From: Actinomycetota bacterium
GTDB taxonomy: Bacteria; Actinomycetota; Actinomycetes; S36-B12; UBA5976
DNA length: 9,623 bases
Direction of reading: 5' to 3'
NCBI GenBank assembly: GCA_947476765.1
Contig: CANJRK010000026.1
Coordinates: forward strand, 1 to 9,623
Shown: positions 1 to 6,841 of the stretch, piece after piece
Layout of the letters: the number at the start of each line of letters is the position of its first letter
Position numbering within the stretch: position 1 is the stretch's first letter
Notes under the pieces: generated by a model
Databases searched by the model: none
Seen by the model: the letters and a program-made list of their open reading frames with translations, nothing else
What the model was told of the DNA's origin: nothing
Made by a program: the position numbers and the translations under genes

Positions 1-72
1 GGTGGCCAAATTGCAGACGTCATCGCAGCGGTTGCTTCTATTGACCCTGTCATGGGAGGCGTTGACCGCTAA
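1..72 (+). CDS. nuoD: NADH-quinone oxidoreductase subunit D, C-terminal end (partial)
   Basis: Only the last 23 codons and the TAA stop are present; the frame is open from base 1. The peptide ends in DPVMGGVDR, matching the C-terminus of the 49-kDa subunit NuoD/Nqo4, which usually reads D-x-V-x-G-E-V-D-R and lies near the quinone-binding cavity. A Gly stands where Glu is common. NuoD forms the quinone chamber with NuoB and NuoH in the peripheral arm. The stop codon directly abuts the nuoE start. The short length limits what can be said, but the tail sequence and its position directly before nuoE make the call firm. Confidence 0.9.
   Translation, partial: GGQIADVIAAVASIDPVMGGVDR
54..59 (+). 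promoter_or_regulatory. Shine-Dalgarno-like site for nuoE
   Basis: GGGAGG lies inside the last codons of nuoD, 13 bases before the nuoE ATG. That is longer than the 6-8 base spacing at the other junctions. No better SD lies closer, so nuoE may rely partly on ribosomes finishing nuoD, whose stop codon abuts the nuoE start. Confidence 0.5.
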
Positions 73-720
73 ATGTCTTTGTCACAACAAACTCGGGAAC
101 AGGCGCGAGCAATTATTTCTCGTTATCCGCAGGCTCGATCTGCGCTATTGCCAATGTTGCATTTAGTTCAATCTGAAGAAGGCTACGTAAGCGCCGACGG
201 AATTTCACTTTGTGCTGAAGAACTTTCATTAACGACTGCTGAAGTTGCTGCCGTAGCAACCTTTTACACGATGTACCACAGAAAGCCTGCGGGTGAATAT
301 CACATTGGAGTTTGCATCAACCCAGGTTGTGGAATTCTTGGTGGCGATGCGATCTGGGACAAGCTAAGCAATCGTTTAGGTATTGGGCATGACGAGGTTA
401 CAGCTGATGGAAAAATTTCATTAGAACGAATCGAATGCCAGGCAGCTTGTACTCACGCACCAGTGATGACTGCGAACTGGGAATTCTTGGACAACATGAC
501 CCCGGAATCTGCCATCGAAGTTGTTGAAAAATTAGCCAGTGGCCAGGAAGTAATTAGTACACGTGGGCCGCGAATCAGAACCTTCAAAGAAAACGAACTT
601 ACTCTTGCCGGATTCGATGATGGTCTTGTTGATGAAGGCGGACAGGCTGACGCGGAAATGCTGGCTGGCTTGAATCGCGCTAAAGAACTTGGCCAAAGTG
701 CACCGGGGGTAAAGAAATGA
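73..720 (+). CDS. nuoE: NADH-quinone oxidoreductase subunit E (24-kDa, [2Fe-2S] N1a)
   Basis: NuoE is a thioredoxin-fold subunit of the NADH-oxidising module that binds [2Fe-2S] cluster N1a next to the FMN of NuoF. The four expected ligands are visible as Cys81-x4-Cys86 and Cys122-x3-Cys126 (CINPGC and ECQAACTHAP). An N-terminal helical segment (about residues 1-75) ends in VATFYTMYHRKP, a typical NuoE stretch. The protein is 215 residues against 166 in E. coli. The excess is a hydrophilic C-terminal tail from about residue 165 (RGPRIRTFKENELTLAGF, then an acidic Gly-rich stretch), resembling tails I recall from actinobacterial NuoE. The ATG directly follows the nuoD TAA. The stop overlaps the nuoF start as ATGA, so translational coupling is likely. 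Confidence 0.96.
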   Translation: MSLSQQTREQARAIISRYPQARSALLPMLHLVQSEEGYVSADGISLCAEELSLTTAEVAAVATFYTMYHRKPAGEYHIGVCINPGCGILGGDAIWDKLSNRLGIGHDEVTADGKISLERIECQAACTHAPVMTANWEFLDNMTPESAIEVVEKLASGQEVISTRGPRIRTFKENELTLAGFDDGLVDEGGQADAEMLAGLNRAKELGQSAPGVKK

Positions 721-2018
721 CTTTAACTCCAGTACTCACTGCGCATTGGGATGAAACTGATTCATACAAAATTTCAGGCTACATGCGTCATGGCGGCTAC
801 ACAGCCTTCAAGAAGGCATTCGCAACCGGTCCCGATGGCATCATTTCAATAGTGAAAGATTCGGGTTTGCGCGGGCGTGGTGGCGCAGGCTTTCCGACAG
901 GTTTGAAGTGGAGTTTTGTTCCACAAGGTGATGGTAAGCCGCATTATCTTGTGGTTAATGCAGACGAATCTGAGCCAGGTGCCTGCAAAGATATTCCACT
1001 TATGCTTGCGAATCCACATGCACTAATCGAAGGAATCATTATTGCTGCTTATGCAATGCGCGCTAACCATGCATTCATTTATTTGCGCGGAGAAGTACCA
1101 CATGTATTCCGTCGTGTTAATAATGCAATTCGCGAAGCTTATGCGGCTGGTTATTTAGGCAAGAACATCATGGGATCAGGTTTTGATCTTGAAGTAGTTC
1201 TGCATGCGGGAGCAGGCGCATATATTTGTGGTGAAGAGACGGCACTCCTTGATTCTCTCGAGGGCCGTCGTGGCCAACCGAGATTGAAACCACCTTTCCC
1301 AGCAGTTGCTGGACTATATGCTTCGCCGTCTTGTGTAAACAATGTTGAGACGATTGCAAACATTCCTTACATCGTAAATAACGGTGTCGATTGGTTTAAA
1401 TCCTTTGGTACTGAAAAGTCACCAGGCTTTAAATTATTCGCGGTCTCTGGGCATGTTAATCGTCCTGGTATTTACGAAGCGCCACTTGGCATAACAATGC
1501 GCGAATTACTGGAACACGCTGGTGGCGTTCGCAATGGTCACAAAGTTAAGTTCTGGTTACCAGGTGGATCTTCAGTTCCAATGTTGACGCCAGATTTACT
1601 TGATACTCCACTTACCTACGAAGATATTGCAGCTGCTGGATCCATGTTAGGAACTGGTACGCCAATGATTTTTGATGAAACCACATCAGTCGTCCGCGCT
1701 GTAACTGGTTGGATTTCGTTTTACAAGCATGAGTCATGTGGCAAGTGCACACCATGTCGCGAAGGTACTTGGTGGTTGAGCGATGTACTGCATAGGTTTG
1801 AAGATGGTCACGGAACTGAATCAGACCTGGACAAGCTAATTGATATTTGTGAGCAAATTGCTGGTCGCTCATTTTGTGCCCTTGGTGATGCAGCTGCAAC
1901 ACCGTTCCCCGCAGCCCTTAAGCATTTCCGTGACGAGTTTGTGCAAGCGACAATTTCTCCAGCTAGCGAGACCTTCGATCCCGTTGCGGCCACAGTATTT
2001 GCAGGAGCTACCCGATGA
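717..2018 (+). CDS. nuoF: NADH-quinone oxidoreductase subunit F (51-kDa, NADH/FMN site, [4Fe-4S] N3)
   Basis: NuoF oxidises NADH, holds FMN and passes electrons to cluster N3. Visible in order: the FMN/NADH glycine-rich loop GRGGAGFPTGLKW (53-65), the FMN loop NADESEPGACKD (81-92), the 51-kDa signature GAGAYICGEETALLDS (165-180), and the N3 ligand motif ESCGKCTPCREG with Cys341, Cys344 and Cys347, plus Cys387 in SFCALGD. A SLBB-like segment (about 240-325) lies between them. Length, 433 residues, is normal for the family. Residue 89 is Ala where Thr or Ser is usual. The start overlaps the nuoE stop by 4 bases (ATGA). The only upstream SD-like element is a run of five G at 705-709, 7 bases before the ATG. 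The 3' end overlaps nuoG by 4 bases. Confidence 0.98.
   Translation: MTLTPVLTAHWDETDSYKISGYMRHGGYTAFKKAFATGPDGIISIVKDSGLRGRGGAGFPTGLKWSFVPQGDGKPHYLVVNADESEPGACKDIPLMLANPHALIEGIIIAAYAMRANHAFIYLRGEVPHVFRRVNNAIREAYAAGYLGKNIMGSGFDLEVVLHAGAGAYICGEETALLDSLEGRRGQPRLKPPFPAVAGLYASPSCVNNVETIANIPYIVNNGVDWFKSFGTEKSPGFKLFAVSGHVNRPGIYEAPLGITMRELLEHAGGVRNGHKVKFWLPGGSSVPMLTPDLLDTPLTYEDIAAAGSMLGTGTPMIFDETTSVVRAVTGWISFYKHESCGKCTPCREGTWWLSDVLHRFEDGHGTESDLDKLIDICEQIAGRSFCALGDAAATPFPAALKHFRDEFVQATISPASETFDPVAATVFAGATR
2003..2007 (+). promoter_or_regulatory. Shine-Dalgarno site for nuoG
   Basis: AGGAG lies 7 bases before the nuoG ATG, within the last codons of nuoF. It supports the start at 2015, which overlaps the nuoF TGA. 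Confidence 0.75.
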
Positions 2019-4231
2019 CTGTAACTACACAAACCGTCACAGTCACAGTCGACGGAGTTGTCGTCGAAGTTCCAGCTGGAACCTTAATAATTCGCGTAGC
2101 TGAAATGTTGGGAACTGCGATCCCACGTTTCTGCGATCACCCATTACTTGCGCCAGTTGCTGCTTGCCGAATGTGCCTAGTGGAAATTGAAGGACAGGGT
2201 AAGCCGCAACCATCTTGCGCAGTAACAGTTGCCGATGGCATGGTAATTAAGACTCAGCACACCAGCGAAATGGCAGAAAAAGCTCAAGCCGGCGTGATGG
2301 AGTTTCTATTGATCAATCACCCACTTGATTGTCCTATTTGTGACAAGGGTGGTGAATGTCCACTACAAAATCAAGCCATGACGAATGGCCAAGGTGAAAC
2401 TCGCTTCCAAGGTACAAAGCGAACCTTCCCGAAGCCAATAAATGTCAGCGCCCAGGTTTTACTGGACCGAGAGCGCTGTGTTTCCTGTGCTCGCTGTACT
2501 CGATTTGCAGATGAAATTGCTGGCGATCCGTTTATTGAATTACTGGAGCGTGGCGCTAAGCAACAAGTTGGAACCTCAGAAGATCAGCCATTCGATTCAT
2601 ACTTCTCGGGAAACACAATTCAGATTTGCCCGGTTGGCGCTTTGACGAGTGCGAAGTATCGTTTCCGGTCGCGACCTTTTGATTTAGTTAGCACGCCAAC
2701 GGCTTGTGAACACTGTGCCAGTGGATGCGCACTTCGCACCGATGTTCGTCGTAGCACTGTCATGCGTCGCCTTGCCTGGGATGCTCCTGAAGTTAACGAA
2801 GAATGGAATTGCGACAAAGGTCGCTTTGCCTTCCCATACACATCTGAAGCGCGACTTACTCATCCACTAGTGCGAGATGAAGATGGCAATTTAGTTCCAA
2901 CCTCTTGGCCAGAAGCTCTCAGAATTGCGGCAGCTGGATTAGCCGAAACTGGCGCGGCATCTGGAGTGTTAACTGGTGGCCGCGTCACCGTAGAAGATGC
3001 GCAAGCCTATTCATCATTTGCTCGCGAAGTTTTGGGAACTCAGGATGTAGATTTCCGAGCTCGCGTAGTAAGTAATGAAGAAACCGCGTTCTTGGCAAAC
3101 CATGTTGCAGGCAAGCCACTAGATGTAACTTACGGTGACTTAGAAACTGCAAAGAGCGTTTTGCTTGTGTCATTTGAACCAGAAGATGAATCTCCAATTA
3201 TTTTCTTGCGTCTTCGTAAAGCAGCGCTTAAAGGAAGCACCAAGGTTTATTCAGTTGGTCCGTACACAAGTGCTGGGTTAGCCAAGATGAAGGGCACCCT
3301 GCTAGTTGCTGGACCACGTCAAGAAGTTTCGGTAATTAACAACGCAGCAGAGTATCTAACAAGCGACAGCATTATTTTGGTAGGCGAGCGCGCGGCACAA
3401 ACTCCAGGTGCATTACATGCCGCTTCTGAATTAGCACAAAAAACTGGTGCAAAGCTTGCCTGGGTGCCACGTCGAGCTGGTGACCGCGGTGCCTTAGATG
3501 CTGGATTACTGCCAATCGGAGGTCGCAACACTTCTGAGATCATGGCAGCAGCCGGTGGTGCTGTTAAAGGTTTACTAATTGGTGGCGTATCACCAGAAGA
3601 TGTTGACGGTGACTTGATAGCCGCAGTCGAATCCGCAAAATTCGTGGTGTCACTTGAGACTCGTCACACTGAAGTAACAGCGAATGCTGATGTGGTTTTC
3701 CCCGTTGCAGTTATAACTGAGAAGAGTGGCACATTCCGAAACTGGGAAGGTCGCGATCGCAGTTTTAGTGCGGTTGTCACAACCCCAGGTGCACTAAGCG
3801 ATGCTGATGTCTTAGGTGAATTAGCCCGAGAAGTCAACAAGACCATTTCAGTCACTGATTTCTGGGCCAGTGCATCGAAGCCAGCCGTAGTTGCCGGCCC
3901 GGTAGATGCATCTGAAGTTGGATCTGGACAAGCAGTGCTTTCAACGTGGCGACATTTATTAGATAAGGGCGCGCTGCAAAGTGGCGAACCATATTTAGCT
4001 GCGACAGCACGAGTAGCAGTAGTTCGAGTAAGTCCAGCCACCGCACAAAAACTGGACTTAATTGACGGTGGTACCGCAACTGTGAGTTGCTGTGGCGAAA
4101 GTGCAAGCGCGCCACTTATTGTGACTGCAGGCATGGCAGATGATGTGGTGTGGATTCCAGCAAATAGTGAAGGTTGTTCTTTGAATCTGCCTTCTGGTTG
4201 CGTTGTTAGTGTTTCGCGAGGAGAAATCTGA
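2015..4231 (+). CDS. nuoG: NADH-quinone oxidoreductase subunit G (75-kDa, clusters N1b, N4, N5, N7)
   Basis: NuoG is the large iron-sulfur subunit of the peripheral arm. The ferredoxin-like N-terminus carries N1b ligands Cys40, Cys51, Cys54 and Cys68. N5 is bound by His102, Cys106, Cys109 and Cys115 (HPLDCPICDKGGEC). N4 is bound by Cys155, Cys158, Cys161 and Cys205. Cys231-x2-Cys234-x3-Cys238-x27-Cys266 matches the N7 site found only in some bacteria. From about residue 277 the protein is the molybdopterin-oxidoreductase-like domain, which in complex I has no molybdenum cofactor and a structural role. At 738 residues it is shorter than E. coli NuoG (about 908). Residues 267-691 contain no Cys; Cys692, Cys693, Cys721 and Cys729 then cluster near the end. 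It overlaps nuoF by 4 bases and nuoH by 1. Confidence 0.98.
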   Translation: MTVTTQTVTVTVDGVVVEVPAGTLIIRVAEMLGTAIPRFCDHPLLAPVAACRMCLVEIEGQGKPQPSCAVTVADGMVIKTQHTSEMAEKAQAGVMEFLLINHPLDCPICDKGGECPLQNQAMTNGQGETRFQGTKRTFPKPINVSAQVLLDRERCVSCARCTRFADEIAGDPFIELLERGAKQQVGTSEDQPFDSYFSGNTIQICPVGALTSAKYRFRSRPFDLVSTPTACEHCASGCALRTDVRRSTVMRRLAWDAPEVNEEWNCDKGRFAFPYTSEARLTHPLVRDEDGNLVPTSWPEALRIAAAGLAETGAASGVLTGGRVTVEDAQAYSSFAREVLGTQDVDFRARVVSNEETAFLANHVAGKPLDVTYGDLETAKSVLLVSFEPEDESPIIFLRLRKAALKGSTKVYSVGPYTSAGLAKMKGTLLVAGPRQEVSVINNAAEYLTSDSIILVGERAAQTPGALHAASELAQKTGAKLAWVPRRAGDRGALDAGLLPIGGRNTSEIMAAAGGAVKGLLIGGVSPEDVDGDLIAAVESAKFVVSLETRHTEVTANADVVFPVAVITEKSGTFRNWEGRDRSFSAVVTTPGALSDADVLGELAREVNKTISVTDFWASASKPAVVAGPVDASEVGSGQAVLSTWRHLLDKGALQSGEPYLAATARVAVVRVSPATAQKLDLIDGGTATVSCCGESASAPLIVTAGMADDVVWIPANSEGCSLNLPSGCVVSVSRGEI
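4219..4223 (+). promoter_or_regulatory. Shine-Dalgarno site for nuoH
   Basis: AGGAG lies 7 bases before the ATG at 4231 and favours that start over a second in-frame ATG at codon 4. Confidence 0.75.
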
Positions 4232-5568
4232 TGCTTCACATGGGACCGCAAGGTGATCTTGGGATTTTCGGTAATGACCCAGGCATCGTTATTGCCGTAA
4301 AAGTACTGGGCATCTTCGTCATTATGGTCGTGATGACTCTGATGACGATCTGGGCCGAGCGACGCGTTGTTGGCCGCATGCAGATGCGAATCGGACCAAA
4401 CCGTGTTGGCCCATTTGGGTTATTACAGTCATTGATGGATGGCGTGAAGTTAGCTCTTAAAGAAGAGATTATTCCTAAGGGCGTTCACTTAGCTGTTTAC
4501 GTAATTGCGCCAGTTATTGCAGCGACTACCGCGTTCTTAACTTTTGCAGTGATTCCACTTGGACCTGAAGTTTCCATGTTCGGACACGTCACTCCATTGC
4601 AACTGACAGATTTCCCAGTTTCTGTTTTGTATGTGCTGGCCATTGCCTCGATTGGTATCTACGGGATTGTGTTGGCAGGTTGGTCATCTGGTTCCATCTA
4701 TCCATTACTTGGTGGCCTACGTTCCTCTGCGCAAATGATTAGTTATGAAATCGCGATGGGACTTTCTTTTGTAGCGGTATTCCTTTACGCCCAGTCGATG
4801 TCGACATCGCAGATCGTTGCTGCGCAAGAACCAATGTGGTACATAGTGCTGCTGCTCCCATCCTTCATCATTTACACCACTGCAATGGTTGGCGAAACTA
4901 ACCGAGCTCCGTTTGATTTACCGGAGGCTGAAGGGGAACTGGTTGGTGGATTCCACACCGAGTATTCCTCACTCAAGTTCGCACTCTTCTTCTTAGCGGA
5001 ATACGTAAACATGGTTACCGTTTCCGCGCTGGCAACCACACTTTTCCTCGGTGGCTGGCGGGCACCTTGGCCAATTTCATTGTGGGATCAGGCCAACGTG
5101 GGCTGGTGGCCGATGCTTTGGTTCTTTGGAAAAGTCTTTGCTTTCTTATTCGTCTTTATTTGGTTGCGCGGAACACTTCCACGTTTGCGTTATGACCAAT
5201 TCATGAAGTTTGGCTGGAAAGTATTGATTCCGGTTTCGATTGTTTGGATCCTGATTGTGTCGATTGCGCGCTACTTGCGATCAACCGGTGGCCTGGAATC
5301 ACGCAATCTACTGTTTGCCGCGAGTGCAGTCTTAATTTTGATTGTGGTTGCTTCCTATGTAGTTGATTTACGACGAAAGAAAGCTGACGAAGTCGAGTCT
5401 GAAAGATTAGCGCTGGAAGCAGATCAAGAGTTCGACCCATTCGCAGGCGGCTTCCCTGTTCCGCCAATGCCAGGGCAAGCAGCTCAACCATCACGTCGTG
5501 CAAACTTAACTGTCACATCGACAGTCTCAGCTAGTGCAATAGCCACCGAAGCTACGGAGGACAAATAA
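4231..5568 (+). CDS. nuoH: NADH-quinone oxidoreductase subunit H (membrane anchor, quinone chamber)
   Basis: NuoH joins the peripheral and membrane arms and forms part of the quinone-access chamber and first proton path. Family signatures are clear: WAERRVVGRMQMRIGPNRVG (41-60), the quinone-site loop GETNRAPFDLPEAEGELVGG (221-240) and RGTLPRLRYDQFM (313-325). I see about nine hydrophobic helices: roughly 18-40, 87-110, 132-152, 167-188, 203-221, 249-273, 292-312, 329-347 and 359-380. Arg-rich loops point to an outside N-terminus and a cytosolic C-terminus. A charged, Pro-rich tail (381-445) follows the last helix and contains FDPFAGGFPVPPMPGQ at 401-416; E. coli NuoH (325 residues) lacks it. 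TGATG joins nuoG to nuoH (1-base overlap) and TAATG joins nuoH to nuoI. Confidence 0.98.
   Translation: MLHMGPQGDLGIFGNDPGIVIAVKVLGIFVIMVVMTLMTIWAERRVVGRMQMRIGPNRVGPFGLLQSLMDGVKLALKEEIIPKGVHLAVYVIAPVIAATTAFLTFAVIPLGPEVSMFGHVTPLQLTDFPVSVLYVLAIASIGIYGIVLAGWSSGSIYPLLGGLRSSAQMISYEIAMGLSFVAVFLYAQSMSTSQIVAAQEPMWYIVLLLPSFIIYTTAMVGETNRAPFDLPEAEGELVGGFHTEYSSLKFALFFLAEYVNMVTVSALATTLFLGGWRAPWPISLWDQANVGWWPMLWFFGKVFAFLFVFIWLRGTLPRLRYDQFMKFGWKVLIPVSIVWILIVSIARYLRSTGGLESRNLLFAASAVLILIVVASYVVDLRRKKADEVESERLALEADQEFDPFAGGFPVPPMPGQAAQPSRRANLTVTSTVSASAIATEATEDK
5556..5560 (+). promoter_or_regulatory. Shine-Dalgarno site for nuoI
   Basis: GGAGG lies 7 bases before the ATG at 5568, inside the last codons of nuoH. 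It fixes the start in the TAATG stop/start overlap. Confidence 0.8.
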
Positions 5569-6116
5569 TGTCTAGAGTTCCACAAGTCATCCGTGGTTTT
5601 GGCGTCACTTTCTTATCCATGTTCAAGAAAGTGACTACCGAGCAATATCCAGAAGAGCGAGATAAGTTTCCGCCAAAGCCTCGTTTTCATGGTCGGCACC
5701 AACTGAATCGTCATCCAGATGGTTTAGAAAAATGCATTGGTTGTGAACTTTGCGCTTGGGCATGTCCAGCCGATGCGATCTATGTTGAAGGTGCAGATAA
5801 CACTGACGAAGAGCGGTTTTCGCCGGGAGAACGCTACGGTCGCACTTACCAAATCAATTATTTGCGATGCATCTTGTGCGGACTATGCATCGAAGCCTGT
5901 CCAACACGTGCACTAACAATGACTAATGAATATGAATTAGCTGATGATAGTCGCGAGAAATTGATTTTCACCAAGGAAGATCTACTAGCCCCACTACTTG
6001 CCGGAATGGAACTGCCGCCACATGACATGGCACCTGGAACTACGGCAATTGACTATTACGAAGGCAAAGTTCACGGAGTTGCAGTGAGCACTGTGCAAGC
6101 AGGTGAAGACAATTGA
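5568..6116 (+). CDS. nuoI: NADH-quinone oxidoreductase subunit I (23-kDa, 2x[4Fe-4S] N6a/N6b)
   Basis: NuoI is a ferredoxin-type subunit that relays electrons from the NuoG clusters to N2 in NuoB. Two motifs supply the eight ligands: Cys56-x2-Cys59-x2-Cys62-x3-Cys66-Pro and Cys101-x2-Cys104-x2-Cys107-x3-Cys111-Pro. In this family the last Cys of each motif completes the opposite cluster. The first 25 residues form an amphipathic segment (VIRGFGVTFLSMFKK) of the kind that packs on NuoH and the membrane surface. Between the motifs is the conserved RFSPGERYGRTYQINYLRC stretch. The C-terminus carries MAPGTT-x3-DYYEG, a pattern I recall from actinobacterial NuoI. The 182-residue length is normal. 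The start shares one base with the nuoH stop; the end overlaps nuoJ by 4 bases. Confidence 0.98.
   Translation: MSRVPQVIRGFGVTFLSMFKKVTTEQYPEERDKFPPKPRFHGRHQLNRHPDGLEKCIGCELCAWACPADAIYVEGADNTDEERFSPGERYGRTYQINYLRCILCGLCIEACPTRALTMTNEYELADDSREKLIFTKEDLLAPLLAGMELPPHDMAPGTTAIDYYEGKVHGVAVSTVQAGEDN
6101..6106 (+). promoter_or_regulatory. Shine-Dalgarno site for nuoJ (supports TTG start)
   Basis: AGGTGA lies 6 bases before the TTG at 6113. It supports TTG initiation, since no ATG or GTG in the nuoJ frame occurs before residue 22, inside the first helix. Confidence 0.65.
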
Positions 6117-6841
6117 ACGCTGAAAACCTAGTTTTCTGGGTGTCAGGAACATTCGCAGTTGTTGGTGCATTGGGAATGGTGGTCTCGCGTAAAGCTGTTC
6201 ATAGTGCGCTTTGGGTCGCATTCGCGATGATCAACATAGCAATTCTTTACTTCACATTAGAAGCGCCATTCTTAGGCACAACCCAAATAATTGTTTACAC
6301 CGGAGCAGTCATGATGCTGTTCTTATTCGTGCTGATGATTGTTGGGGTGGATTCTTCAGACTCGCTACTCGAGACAATCAAGGGACAAAGATTGCTGGCC
6401 GCTTTCTTTGCACTTGCATTTGGTGGTCTGCTGGTTTCAGCGATTGCCAGTACTCAAGCATCACCTTCCAATGGACTAGCTGTTGCAAACGCTGGCTATG
6501 GCGGGCACTTGCAAGCCCTGGCCAAACTAATTTTCTCCGACTACTTACTGGCATTTGAAGTTACTTCCGCGCTATTGATCACTGCGGCAATGGGAGCCAT
6601 GGTGCTGGCTCATAACGAACGCTGGGCTCCTAAGAAAACGCAGGATCAAATGCAGCGTGAGCGCACATTAGGTAATCACATCACCCCAATGCCCGCGCCA
6701 GGAGTGTTGGCACGCAATAACTCAGTTGACACCCCGGCACTGTTGCCGGATGGTTCAACTTCCGTTGATTCGTTGCCGACAGCCTTCCGGGGCCAAGGTC
6801 AGGTTGAGAAGATCAATGCAATTGAGGAGGCAGGCAAGTGA
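6113..6841 (+). CDS. nuoJ: NADH-quinone oxidoreductase subunit J (membrane), TTG start
   Basis: NuoJ is a small membrane subunit between NuoH and NuoK/A; its third helix carries the pi-bulge region thought to gate proton transfer. Five hydrophobic helices are visible at about residues 4-24, 30-50, 57-79, 94-112 and 144-166. The third contains the family hallmark QIIVYTGAVMMLFLFVLMIVG. The fifth reads YLLAFEVTSALLITAAMGAMVLA. Positive residues after helix 5 (HNERWAPKK) place the C-terminus in the cytosol. A hydrophilic tail (about 172-242) follows, making the protein 242 residues against 184 in E. coli. I recall similar tails with a DTPALLPDG motif (here 206-214) in other actinobacteria. The start is TTG in a TTGA overlap with the nuoI stop. 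The 3' end overlaps nuoK by 4 bases. Confidence 0.95.
   Translation: MNAENLVFWVSGTFAVVGALGMVVSRKAVHSALWVAFAMINIAILYFTLEAPFLGTTQIIVYTGAVMMLFLFVLMIVGVDSSDSLLETIKGQRLLAAFFALAFGGLLVSAIASTQASPSNGLAVANAGYGGHLQALAKLIFSDYLLAFEVTSALLITAAMGAMVLAHNERWAPKKTQDQMQRERTLGNHITPMPAPGVLARNNSVDTPALLPDGSTSVDSLPTAFRGQGQVEKINAIEEAGK
6825..6830 (+). promoter_or_regulatory. Shine-Dalgarno site for nuoK (supports GTG start)
   Basis: AGGAGG is a perfect consensus SD, 7 bases before the GTG at 6838. It strongly supports GTG initiation in the GTGA overlap with the nuoJ stop. Confidence 0.85.

Noticed and set aside
1612..1902. Antisense open frame (96 codons) over the nuoF N3 region
   Set aside because: The translation is a composition artefact rich in His, Gln and Leu, overlapping highly conserved nuoF sequence. 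No sign of an independent gene.
2036..2050. Short tandem repeat (GTCACA twice plus GTC) near the nuoG start
   Set aside because: It encodes the alternating TVTVTV beta strand that opens the ferredoxin-like domain, and is explained by the protein sequence.
3753..3760. Palindrome GCGATCGC, resembling the HIP1 repeat of cyanobacteria
   Set aside because: I noticed only this one copy, within nuoG coding sequence. No repeat family, and the organism is not cyanobacterial.
3664..4251. Long antisense open frame (195 codons) opposite the 3' end of nuoG
   Set aside because: It lies wholly over the nuoG 3' end and the start of nuoH. Its translation is low-complexity Ser/Thr/Ala/Pro-rich with no recognisable motif and no SD context. 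It is a shadow of sense-strand codon bias.
5201..5503. Antisense open frame (100 codons) over the nuoH 3' end, considered as a source of the unusual NuoH tail region
   Set aside because: No recognisable domain, no SD, and the sense frame continues cleanly through the actinobacterial-type NuoH tail.
6211..6558. Sense-strand open frame (115 codons) in another frame inside nuoJ
   Set aside because: Overlaps conserved nuoJ helices in a different frame; the translation is Cys/His/Ser-rich without motifs.
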